The position numbers and the translations under genes are program-made. From Blastocystis sp. Blastoise (taxonomy: Eukaryota; Sar; Bigyra; Opalinata; Blastocystidae), in NCBI GenBank assembly GCA_039096225.1, contig JBBPEB010000025.1, positions 62,001-126,000 on the forward strand: a stretch of 64,000 nt of DNA, given 5' to 3'. Below, in pieces: positions 18,575 to 26,280 of this stretch. The stretch's first letter is position 1, and each line of letters opens with the position of its first letter. The notes under the pieces are model-generated. The model was given only the letters and a program-made list of their open reading frames with translations, was not told the origin of the DNA and made no database searches.

Positions 18575-20371
18575 ATGCAATCAACAGGTTATTCAGATAA
18601 AGATTGTGAGGAATTCTTTACAAATTGTATAGATCAATTATTACATTGGAAGAAAATACAATTATCAACAAGTATAAATTGGAAGAAATGGATCAAGACA
18701 ATATGTAAGAAATTTCGTAATGAAGAACGAATTCAAATCGATGATATGGAAGAACCGTTCTTTTGTGTAGAAGTGTTAACAGATCCATTTCAATTTCAAA
18801 ATGTTATGCAACATAAACAAACAGAAGCTCCTGGACAACAAGGTGGATTATCCAATACTACTGTAGCTAATTATATGCAAATGATTACATATATAATGAA
18901 GAATATATCTATTTGTACAGATGATGAAGATATCATTAATTATAAAGCATTTACTCCACAAAATATAAAGAAATGGGAACATTTATGGGGTTCTTTACAA
19001 ATAGATGCTACTTATTCAAGACATTATGAAATCACTCAGAAAATTATTAATTGTGAAGCTGATTGGGGAGAAATCATTAATATCACCAAAAAGAATTATT
19101 TAGAGAATCCTAATGATTTATATTATGTGAATAGTTATTTATTAGTTTTAACTTATGATACATTATGTGCTCGTAATGATTATAATGATTGTGTAATCTA
19201 TACTCGTGGTCAACAAATTCCTTTATCGTTAAGAAGAACAACCAATTATATTGATTTAAATACTCTGACTATTCATGTGAATGATACAAAGAATCGATTT
19301 GAAATCGGTAAGAATGAATATCCTACTTATCAATATTTATCAGAAGAATATTTGAATGTCTTAGCTAGATCCTTACGTTTATTTCCAAGACATTATTTAT
19401 TTGTTACTGAGAATGGTGGTAAAGTACGTGATTTGAAATTTGGTGATGAATATATAAAACCCCATTTAGGCTGGATTTATAAAACACAACAGAATAATTC
19501 TTTAATTAATGGTTGTGATATTATAAGACATTTATTTGCTCAATATTATTATAGATTATCAAGAGAAGCACAATTCCAACATAATGATTCAGAACACGAA
19601 TCTAAAGGTGTAGAACTCTTTGAAAATTCGATTATGAAGATGTTACATAGTCAATCAACACATATGGAAAATTATATATCTCCTTATTTATCTTCTCATT
19701 CAACTAAATTGCAAGATTTAGATAATAAAACAAGAACATTTCATATTGATATGAATAATATTACTTATACAAGAGAAATTAATCAATTAAATAAATTATT
19801 ATTTTTATGTAAACGATTTAATGATCGTATAGAACAATATGATGAAGACTATGAAGATGTATTTGGTAAAGAGAATTTCAATATGAAATCAGAATCGATA
19901 TTAAGTAGTCTAGAACAATATTCATCAGATAATGATACTATAATGATTACATTAAGATATTATAAAGATCTATTAAAGCATCATTATCCAGATAAAACAG
20001 ATTTAGAAAATGAATTACCTGTAGGATGTACATTAGAATCTGAAGAAGTTCCAGATGATTCTAGAGATCGTTATAATCGTTTTATACGTAATAAACAATT
20101 ATTACCTGATCATTTACATAATAATACAACGGATTCAGAATTAACGAATACTCAAGCATCTCTTATGCAACAAAATACTCAAGATGAAAACTCTACACCT
20201 ATAGTTATGAATAATTCAGATACTTATGCATTACGTAGTCTTTCTACTATGCCTCCTTTAGAACCTATTCATCGTGGTCATGGTTTATTGAAAAAACATA
20301 AAAGTAATGCATTCTTTAAAGTCAAAGTCCCTAAAAAACATTTTCATGGAATTCAATTTAAATTTTATTAA
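18575..20371 (+). CDS. Tyrosine recombinase-like protein with processed basic tail, 598 aa
   Basis: This is a DNA-joining enzyme of the tyrosine recombinase superfamily, or a virion protein derived from one. Catalytic positions can be placed by comparison with the 311-aa recombinase of the same element: R200 (LCARNDY), a possible Lys at 239 (DTKNR), R318 (DIIRHLF), H358 (MLHSQ) and nucleophile Y367 (HMENYI). Residues 380-560 are a long polar extension absent from simple integrases. RGHG-LL near 567-572 fits the xGxG-hydrophobic protease sites of the virion proteins, and cleavage would free a basic 28-residue tail. It is clustered with structural genes and lacks heat-shock elements. It may be packaged in virions to act at integration or terminus resolution; that is inference. 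Confidence 0.75.
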   Translation: MQSTGYSDKDCEEFFTNCIDQLLHWKKIQLSTSINWKKWIKTICKKFRNEERIQIDDMEEPFFCVEVLTDPFQFQNVMQHKQTEAPGQQGGLSNTTVANYMQMITYIMKNISICTDDEDIINYKAFTPQNIKKWEHLWGSLQIDATYSRHYEITQKIINCEADWGEIINITKKNYLENPNDLYYVNSYLLVLTYDTLCARNDYNDCVIYTRGQQIPLSLRRTTNYIDLNTLTIHVNDTKNRFEIGKNEYPTYQYLSEEYLNVLARSLRLFPRHYLFVTENGGKVRDLKFGDEYIKPHLGWIYKTQQNNSLINGCDIIRHLFAQYYYRLSREAQFQHNDSEHESKGVELFENSIMKMLHSQSTHMENYISPYLSSHSTKLQDLDNKTRTFHIDMNNITYTREINQLNKLLFLCKRFNDRIEQYDEDYEDVFGKENFNMKSESILSSLEQYSSDNDTIMITLRYYKDLLKHHYPDKTDLENELPVGCTLESEEVPDDSRDRYNRFIRNKQLLPDHLHNNTTDSELTNTQASLMQQNTQDENSTPIVMNNSDTYALRSLSTMPPLEPIHRGHGLLKKHKSNAFFKVKVPKKHFHGIQFKFY

Positions 20372-20386
20372 TTTTTTAAACATATA

Positions 20387-20396
20387 AACAAAACAA
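20387..20396 (-). terminator. 3'-end motif TTGTTTTGTT
   Basis: Minus-strand copy about 30 bases past the stop of the primase-helicase gene. The converging plus-strand gene (stop 20371) has no clear copy of its own, the one exception to the rule among recognised genes. Confidence 0.45.
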
Positions 20397-20424
20397 CTTT
20401 TTATAGTAAAAAATAAATATATAT

Positions 20425-23400
20425 TTAATTTGGTATAGCATATAAAGTATTATCTATTAAAATTCGTTTTGTTGATGACGTATTATGATATTGATCTTCA
20501 CTATAAACAATTTCTTCTTTCTTAGATAAACAATTGGATAAACAGAATAAATCTGTATCTACACATTCATTATAAGTATTATCAATCATTAAACCACAAA
20601 TACCAATAGCATTCCCTCCCTTATAGAAATTTGAAGTATGTTTTCTATGAATATTCACAATATCTATAGAATTAAATGTATCTTTACTACTTAAACAACC
20701 AAATAAAGCATTTGTAAATTTATCTAAATCTTTCTTAATCGTAAATTGATTATTATTATTCACTTTCTTATAACTATTAAAAATATCTTCAATAGTAACT
20801 ACATTCAAATAATAAGGATCTATAGTAATATGGTTATCAACAAAAGATTTCAAATCATATCCTTCTGTACTACGATCAAAGAATCGTTTCTTACATTCAC
20901 TTATATGATATTCATTATCTAATTCATGCATATCTAATTGCATACTAGAATAGAAATAATTACTTACTAGATAACTAAAGATAATTGAACGATTCTGATA
21001 GAATTTATCAGATAAAGTATAATCCATTTCATAATGATTGGGTTTCAATCTCTTTTCTACTGTCTGTTTACGTTTCGGTAAATTATGATCTACATAATCT
21101 TCATATAAATTAGCATTACCAGGAGGGAAATAACGACAACATGATGGTAAGAAACAAACTCTTCTTTCAATAGGACCAGCATTCACAGCAGTAGGTTGGA
21201 TATTACTTGTCATAAATAAAGTACCCGTGAAATGAACTTTTGTAAATATATTACTGAATAATTTACGAGCACTAGCACCTTCTTTCTTTTCTGCTATTTC
21301 TTTAAAGACTTTAGAAGAGAATGGATTAAATGTTTTCTTTCTACCAGTAACATCTTCTTCTATTAATTCATTCATATAATACATAGTCTTATTAGACATA
21401 TCTACAATCTTAGGAGCTATAGATGTTTCTTCTAAATTATCTGGATTTACTATAATACATTGATTACTACCTACAATACGAGAAATTAAATCAGTTGTTA
21501 TTGTTTTACCATTACTACCTGTACTACCATATAATATATAAGAAACTGTTTTCTGAGTATTGACATAGAAAGCAGTGGTTAAGATACGTAACATAATACT
21601 TTCATATTTCTTATCGAATTCACAATATCTTGCAATATGTTGTTCAAATAATTGGATAATATCTTTCTGTTCATTATTAATATTCCAACTTACATTAAAT
21701 TCAGTATCAATTAATAAATCTTCAAACACCATATCTTCTTTATGATATGGTTGGATATAATATTGTCTAGGATCTTCTTCTGTTGATTCTTTTGGATATA
21801 AATAGCCAAGTTGTGTATAGATAACACGTTCTTTATGAACCATATACGTATCTAAATATTCTTTATAAGATTTACCATAAGTCTTCAAATAACGATTCAA
21901 CCATTCTTTATAATGATATTCATTAGTAACAGAAGCAGACATTATTTTATCAACTATTTTTTGATGTTGTTCATTCTCTTTGGAATATAATCTTGATAAT
22001 TTGAATTTCTCTACAATCGATTTCATAAATGTAGTTATTTTGGTTTCAAAGAAATTAATATCATAATTATTCTTACAACGTCTTAAGATATTATATTCAT
22101 CAAATGTATATAAGATAAAATTATCTTTATCTAATATAATAGAAACAATTTCATTAAATTCTAATAATTGAAATAACATAACTAATGTTTGTGAATCTAC
22201 AAGATTAAAGGATTGAATACATTCTAAAATAGACATAAATATGAAATCATTATCATCATCTTTATTAAATAATTTATTATCCATTAATATCTTCAAAATA
22301 TAATTATTCGATAAATGAGTAGGATCAACTTGTATATGATTCCATGTAGATTCAATTACATCATCACTTCGATCATGACCATAACGTAATGAATAATTTT
22401 TAAATAATTCTAATCCTCTTGTTGTATTACAAATCTGTTTTGCTGCACAACATAATTTATACCAAGTATTATGAGATTCAAAATAATTCATATCTTCAAT
22501 AGAACCAATCAATAATAAATATCGTTCTAATAAAGCTTCTTTAGATGCTGTAGTATCCAATATAGTATCTGTAGAAATCAACATAGGAATATCTTTAATA
22601 TCTTGTATAGAACATAATATAGTACGTGAACAATTATTTAATCTTGCATAATAACGTTTATAACGTGAATATTGTTTTAATTTATAAAAAATAATAGGAT
22701 TAATAATATCACTTATAATATCATCTTCATTCTTATAATTCAATAATGTTTTGAAATAATAATGTTCATCGATTTCATCATCTATTTTCTTCCATGTTTT
22801 ATTGGTATATTCTTCATATAATTTATAAGTAGATGGAGAATTATCTTTACTACAACCAAGAAACATACAACCATTATTCTTTCTGGGTTTACCAATAACA
22901 TTATAATCAATGAATTCTTTTATATCTAAATTATATGTTTTACATAAATCAACCAATTTGGTATTCAGAATCATACTATTATATAAGAAAAATAAATAAT
23001 CACCATTTACAAACCAATTTGTATATATATGAATTCCCCATGAATAATGTATTTCATTATGAACTGTCTTCTTATTCACTTCTTTCTTTGTATACACAAG
23101 CGAAATAAATTCTTGATTATAATAATGAATACAATGATTACATATTTCTTCTATAAATTCATGAATAAAAGAATCTGTTAGAAAAGAAAAATCATTTGAT
23201 ATTTGGTGATAATCTAAATCAAACCATAATCTTCTATAATTAGTTGATGTATTACAAGGAGTACAATCAATATAATGTAATAATTCTTTTGGATTTTGAT
23301 AATTAGTAAACAGACTTTTATAAAATGGTAATGGATTTGGTATAATAATTTCACTATGATTATCTTTTGAATTATCATGATTAAAGGAACCAAAAGTATA

Positions 23401-23427
23401 AACAAAATGAATTTGTGAATTTTCCAT
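20425..23427 (-). CDS. Primase-superfamily 3 helicase (D5-like), about 1000 aa
   Basis: The protein combines primer synthesis and unwinding for viral DNA replication. Numbering from ATG 23427: an archaeo-eukaryotic primase domain shows the metal-binding FDLDYH near 69-74, an IHYSWG segment near 126-131 and IGKPRKNNGCMFLGCSKD near 178-195. A linker with NTWYKLCCAAKQ follows (about 320-331). The SF3 helicase has Walker A GSTGSNGKT near 634-642, acidic Walker B in MYYMNELIEE near 682-691, sensor LFMTSN near 737-742 and an arginine finger ERR near 754-756. ATG 23466 would add 13 residues; I prefer 23427 because the longer start adds only a hydrophobic stretch. Two heat-shock-element arrays lie upstream. 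With no polymerase in the element, this is the core replication protein. Confidence 0.92.
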   Translation of the reverse strand: MENSQIHFVYTFGSFNHDNSKDNHSEIIIPNPLPFYKSLFTNYQNPKELLHYIDCTPCNTSTNYRRLWFDLDYHQISNDFSFLTDSFIHEFIEEICNHCIHYYNQEFISLVYTKKEVNKKTVHNEIHYSWGIHIYTNWFVNGDYLFFLYNSMILNTKLVDLCKTYNLDIKEFIDYNVIGKPRKNNGCMFLGCSKDNSPSTYKLYEEYTNKTWKKIDDEIDEHYYFKTLLNYKNEDDIISDIINPIIFYKLKQYSRYKRYYARLNNCSRTILCSIQDIKDIPMLISTDTILDTTASKEALLERYLLLIGSIEDMNYFESHNTWYKLCCAAKQICNTTRGLELFKNYSLRYGHDRSDDVIESTWNHIQVDPTHLSNNYILKILMDNKLFNKDDDNDFIFMSILECIQSFNLVDSQTLVMLFQLLEFNEIVSIILDKDNFILYTFDEYNILRRCKNNYDINFFETKITTFMKSIVEKFKLSRLYSKENEQHQKIVDKIMSASVTNEYHYKEWLNRYLKTYGKSYKEYLDTYMVHKERVIYTQLGYLYPKESTEEDPRQYYIQPYHKEDMVFEDLLIDTEFNVSWNINNEQKDIIQLFEQHIARYCEFDKKYESIMLRILTTAFYVNTQKTVSYILYGSTGSNGKTITTDLISRIVGSNQCIIVNPDNLEETSIAPKIVDMSNKTMYYMNELIEEDVTGRKKTFNPFSSKVFKEIAEKKEGASARKLFSNIFTKVHFTGTLFMTSNIQPTAVNAGPIERRVCFLPSCCRYFPPGNANLYEDYVDHNLPKRKQTVEKRLKPNHYEMDYTLSDKFYQNRSIIFSYLVSNYFYSSMQLDMHELDNEYHISECKKRFFDRSTEGYDLKSFVDNHITIDPYYLNVVTIEDIFNSYKKVNNNNQFTIKKDLDKFTNALFGCLSSKDTFNSIDIVNIHRKHTSNFYKGGNAIGICGLMIDNTYNECVDTDLFCLSNCLSKKEEIVYSEDQYHNTSSTKRILIDNTLYAIPN

Positions 23428-23493
23428 GATTATTTGACTTATAAATAATGAAAATAAATATGGCATAAAATTCAAAACAAATAATATATTAAA

Positions 23494-23572
23494 GATTCTA
23501 GAAGTCAGTTTTAGAAGCTTCTAGAACCTTCTAGAACATTCAAGAACATTCTAGAACATTCTATAATAGTAA
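23494..23572 (-). promoter_or_regulatory. Heat-shock-element array 2 (primase-helicase)
   Basis: From 23512 about ten unbroken alternating pentamers can be read (AGAAG-CTTCT-AGAAC-CTTCT and onward), with an extra TTCTAGAA at 23496-23503. This is one of the longest arrays in the element and lies 70-150 bases upstream of ATG 23427. Confidence 0.75.
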
Positions 23573-23594
23573 ATATTACTTTATATTTTTAAAT

Positions 23595-23636
23595 GTTCTA
23601 GAACCTTCGAGAACCTTCGAGAACCTTCTAGAACAT
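23595..23636 (-). promoter_or_regulatory. Heat-shock-element array 3 (primase-helicase, distal)
   Basis: Eight alternating pentamers of TTCnnGAA type run from GTTCT-AGAAC-CTTCG-AGAAC onward, about 23 bases beyond array 2. The leftward primase-helicase is the nearest gene start in range. Confidence 0.7.
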
Positions 23637-23674
23637 CCTTTTTATACTTTAGTGTTTTAAATGTATATACAATA

Positions 23675-23684
23675 AACAAAACAA
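23675..23684 (-). terminator. 3'-end motif TTGTTTTGTT
   Basis: Sense-oriented copy about 60 bases past the stop of the 207-aa gene (23744-24367, minus). Confidence 0.45.
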
Positions 23685-23743
23685 TTTTCAATGATTTTTT
23701 ACAAGTTTATAAGTAAAAATAGAAAAATAAACAAGAAAAATAA

Positions 23744-24367
23744 TTAAATTTCAATTGGTTCTTGACTATTAATATATGTACATGAATGAGGCCATCCATT
23801 CTTATCATATAAAATACCATCCCAGAAATACATTTGTTTTGAAGGATCTCTTTTAATCTTGTTAATACTCTTAGCATGAACAACTTCATAAGAATAAACT
23901 TTACCTTTTTCATCATAAAGGAATCCATCTTCCATATGGAATTTCATAATATCAAAATCATCATCTTTAGAATTCGAATGTTCTTTAGAATCTTCAGAAC
24001 ATAAAATAGTAGTTCTATCACTTTCTAAAAGATCTTCAGTATTGATAATATCTTGAATATCTTGTTCTTCGTTAAGTTGTTGAGTATAAATATCAGCAGC
24101 GAATTCTTCATAATCTTCAAGACCTTTAATAACCGCGTTTATACGTTTTAAAGCTGATCTATAGTTTTCGACTTCGAAAGAAGCAAGACGTTCTTTAGAT
24201 TTTGCAATACCCAATAGATTCTTTTCTCTATTCAATTGAGACTGATGTAAATCAATATCACGAAGAACATTCTTATGAACTTCAACAGCCTTCTTAGAAT
24301 TCTTAAGAAGTTCCATACGAACAGTTTGAAGACATTTACGGGAATCAGCAGAAAGATTAAATTGCAT
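23744..24367 (-). CDS. Coiled-coil protein with duplicated LYD motif, 207 aa
   Basis: The first ATG is 24367 (MQFNLS); a longer frame to 24412 would need a TTG start, so I reject it. Residues about 10-110 are a long charged helix, likely a coiled coil. An acidic linker follows (about 115-150). The C-terminal part has two copies of a short motif, DGFLYDEKGKVYS (about 155-167) and DGILYDKNGWPHS (about 186-198), perhaps a small beta repeat. It is divergently transcribed from the 175-aa gene across a promoter with a heat-shock element and CCAAT boxes, so early expression is likely. The family is not recognised. Confidence 0.75.
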   Translation of the reverse strand: MQFNLSADSRKCLQTVRMELLKNSKKAVEVHKNVLRDIDLHQSQLNREKNLLGIAKSKERLASFEVENYRSALKRINAVIKGLEDYEEFAADIYTQQLNEEQDIQDIINTEDLLESDRTTILCSEDSKEHSNSKDDDFDIMKFHMEDGFLYDEKGKVYSYEVVHAKSINKIKRDPSKQMYFWDGILYDKNGWPHSCTYINSQEPIEI

Positions 24368-24765
24368 TATAATCGCGAATATCGTTACAGAGAGAAAATT
24401 TGTATTTATCAAAATGAAATAAATAATACATTTAAATGGAATATTAAATATTCTAGGAGACAGTGTAGAATCTCTATGGAATGTTCTAGAAGGTTCATTT
24501 GATTGGCTAATTTTGTCGACTTAGCATTTTTTATTTGTGTTTCGATGACGAGTATAGTCGGCATCTGTAATTTGATTGGATAAAAAAATTAGTAAAACAC
24601 AATTAGACGATGACGACGATGTGTCATACGAAATAAGTTATTTTATTGGCTTATTTTCCAGCTGGAAGCAATAGGCTTTTGTTAGCAACTGAAATGAAGA
24701 ACTGTACACTAAAAATAGTATATTTAATATATTGTATAAAAATACTTTTGAAGGTTTAAATAATC
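24368..24765. promoter_or_regulatory. Bidirectional promoter with HSE, CCAAT boxes and ATGACG words
   Basis: No gene lies in these 398 bases between two divergent genes. A short heat-shock element GTTCTAGAAGGTTC is at 24483-24496. Three reversed CCAAT boxes (ATTGG) occur near 24502, 24575 and 24655. ATGACG-type words recur near 24544-24550 and 24609-24617, and a TATA-like TATTGTATAAAAA is near 24731. No TTGTTTTGTT motif is present, as expected if that motif marks gene ends. It is far richer in classical host-type promoter words than other gaps in the element. Confidence 0.6.
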
Positions 24766-25293
24766 ATGGAAATTCCTGATAGTCTTTCTGCCAGTTTATC
24801 CCCTTTCGGTCAAGCCATGATATCCCCCTTGTTGAATCCATTTGAAAATAGTGTTTCTGAAAATCCTATGGCTTTACCCAATGATAATGATTTCTGTTTT
24901 AATTCGCGTGACGAAATCATGTTTGAAGATCCACCTCAAGAAATTCATCCAATCAATGATGTTTACGTATCTAAAAATCCAGATAGATATCATTCGGTTA
25001 ACAATCAACCAATACAATTTCAAGATCAAGTAAATACAAATCCTGATAAGCAAGCATTATTATTTACAAATGAGGAGTTAACAAATATATCCAGTCAATT
25101 CGAATCTTTATTTCAAACTATTGAAACAGCTGATAATATATTAAATGGTATTTATTGTACTGTTGATCATTTAAAAACAAAGATTGAAAGTCAGAAACAA
25201 GATTTGAAACAGATTCATGATGATTCTAAAGAAATTGTTTCATTATTATCCGAATATTCTATTCCTTCTATGTCTGAAATATTTGATCATTAA
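24766..25293 (+). CDS. Unknown protein with C-terminal coiled coil, 175 aa
   Basis: The N-terminal half (1-95) is polar, proline- and asparagine-rich and probably disordered. The C-terminal half (about 100-165) is an amphipathic helix with regularly spaced Leu/Ile, likely a coiled coil. No Cys/His metal site or membrane segment is visible. It is transcribed rightward from the bidirectional promoter and ends 23 bases before a TTGTTTTGTT motif. A regulatory or adaptor role for an early gene is possible. The family is not recognised. Confidence 0.7.
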   Translation: MEIPDSLSASLSPFGQAMISPLLNPFENSVSENPMALPNDNDFCFNSRDEIMFEDPPQEIHPINDVYVSKNPDRYHSVNNQPIQFQDQVNTNPDKQALLFTNEELTNISSQFESLFQTIETADNILNGIYCTVDHLKTKIESQKQDLKQIHDDSKEIVSLLSEYSIPSMSEIFDH

Positions 25294-25315
25294 TTTATTT
25301 ATTTAATTAATTATT

Positions 25316-25325
25316 TTGTTTTGTT
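25316..25325 (+). terminator. 3'-end motif TTGTTTTGTT followed by a T run
   Basis: Sense-oriented copy 23 bases past the stop of the 175-aa gene. Confidence 0.45.
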
Positions 25326-25358
25326 TATTTTTTTTTAATTTAATTTCACAAAGTTTAA

Positions 25359-25454
25359 ATGGAAAATAGAATAGTTTCAAATAGAATTCTTGAATGGTCT
25401 AATGGATCTATTAAAGAAATATGTAACTACAGTATCATGGTTCGATTCCGTTAA
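25359..25454 (+). CDS. Possible 31-aa microprotein overlapping the hairpin RNA
   Basis: An ATG at 25359 opens a 31-codon frame ending at TAA 25454. It lacks a heat-shock array in front and a 3'-end motif behind, and overlaps the Pol III-like hairpin described separately. Chance occurrence cannot be excluded; I rate the RNA reading more likely. Confidence 0.2.
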   Translation: MENRIVSNRILEWSNGSIKEICNYSIMVRFR

Positions 25455-25490
25455 AATGTTTCCATTAGATTATTCAAGTGTTCTTTTTTT
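25383..25490 (+). ncRNA. Hairpin RNA with internal Pol III A and B boxes
   Basis: TGGTCTAATGG at 25395-25405 matches the A-box consensus and GGTTCGATTCC at 25439-25449 matches the B box, 33 bases apart. Seven T residues at 25484-25490 would end transcription. The ends pair: 25389-25406 with 25461-25478 gives 18 continuous pairs including two G-U. Beyond one mismatch, 25383-25387 pair with 25480-25484. A tRNA cloverleaf does not form, because the acceptor 3' half is not next to the T arm and the D and anticodon stems fail. This looks like a tRNA-derived or tRNA-mimicking small RNA encoded by the virus. Function unknown. Confidence 0.5.
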
Positions 25491-25536
25491 CTAGAACCTT
25501 CTCGAACATTCTAGAACCTTCTAGAACCTTCTCGAA
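25489..25536 (+). promoter_or_regulatory. Heat-shock-element array 5 (before the OB-fold candidate)
   Basis: About ten alternating pentamers (TTTCT-AGAAC-CTTCT-CGAAC and onward) end 77 bases before ATG 25613. Confidence 0.75.
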
Positions 25537-25612
25537 AATTGATTCATTTGAAAAGAATATCGTAAAATATTAGTATTAAAATACTTATATTTTTACTAAA
25601 TACTTAACTAAA

Positions 25613-26206
25613 ATGTCTTCAACTGAATTTAAGAAACCTGCTATTCTTGATACTTCTAACTTTAATTTACAATGGGATGACACCAAAGAAAATGCTGTTC
25701 TTTTAAATAATAATCATCGTGTATGTATTTCTACTGATGCTACACCATGTTTATTTGGTTATATTGTTACACGTGATAAATGGACTTTATTAACAATTGA
25801 AGATGATAATCAAGTATTCTTAACTGCTTATAAAGAACTTTATCGTAAATTATGTGAATTATGTCCTGATGGTGATATTGTTAATTTTGTACGTATGGAT
25901 AATGGTAAATATAAGATTACAATTAAAGTACCTATTAATGCATCGAAGAATGTTACTATTGATATCACTGATAAAAGAGATAAGAAGATTAATATCGGTA
26001 AAGATCCTAAGTTAACTTACGAAGAAATACGTGAAAAGTATATTCCACCAAATACGTTATGTAAAGTATTATTTACAATACATGGTATTCATCGTTATAA
26101 TAACAAGTATTATATTGGTTTATATGCTCGTTCTATTAAAGTCATCGATAAATCTACGAAGAATACTAATAGTAATGATACTATTATTGATTTAACTAAT
26201 TTATAA
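25613..26206 (+). CDS. Putative single-stranded DNA-binding protein, 197 aa
   Basis: A compact protein with alternating strand-like segments. The stretch near residues 150-180 (CKVLFTIHGIHRYNNKYYIG then a basic strand) resembles the C-terminal half of OB-fold proteins of large DNA viruses, and the last residues are Asp/Asn-rich. It sits directly behind a strong heat-shock-element array, like the primase-helicase and recombinase, so it is probably expressed early with the replication genes. Binding of single-stranded DNA is inferred from this context and strand pattern; no catalytic motif is seen. I give this call moderate weight only. Confidence 0.6.
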   Translation: MSSTEFKKPAILDTSNFNLQWDDTKENAVLLNNNHRVCISTDATPCLFGYIVTRDKWTLLTIEDDNQVFLTAYKELYRKLCELCPDGDIVNFVRMDNGKYKITIKVPINASKNVTIDITDKRDKKINIGKDPKLTYEEIREKYIPPNTLCKVLFTIHGIHRYNNKYYIGLYARSIKVIDKSTKNTNSNDTIIDLTNL

Positions 26207-26241
26207 ATTTTTAATGTTAAATTTATTTTTTATTAATATAT

Positions 26242-26251
26242 TTGTTTTGTT
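26242..26251 (+). terminator. 3'-end motif TTGTTTTGTT
   Basis: Sense-oriented copy 36 bases past the stop of the 197-aa gene and 30 bases before ATG 26281. Confidence 0.45.
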
Positions 26252-26280
26252 TATAAATAATTTTATAATTGAAATAAAAA

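Larger units (their letters stand above)
23428..23743. promoter_or_regulatory. Regulatory region upstream of the primase-helicase
   Basis: This 316-bp gap contains no gene. It holds two heat-shock-element arrays and the 3'-end motif of the rightmost leftward gene, with an AT-rich TATA-like stretch between the arrays. Confidence 0.7.

Noticed and set aside
23428-23475. Extending the primase-helicase to 23475
   Set aside because: The longest frame begins at TTG. The added residues are a hydrophobic stretch that does not belong to the primase domain.
24368-24412. Extending the 207-aa coiled-coil protein to 24412
   Set aside because: The extension begins at TTG and overlaps promoter-like DNA; ATG 24367 is a sound start.
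25388-25459. Reading the Pol III-like sequence as a true tRNA gene
   Set aside because: With the A and B boxes in their usual places, the acceptor, D and anticodon stems do not pair; the long terminal hairpin is a different structure.
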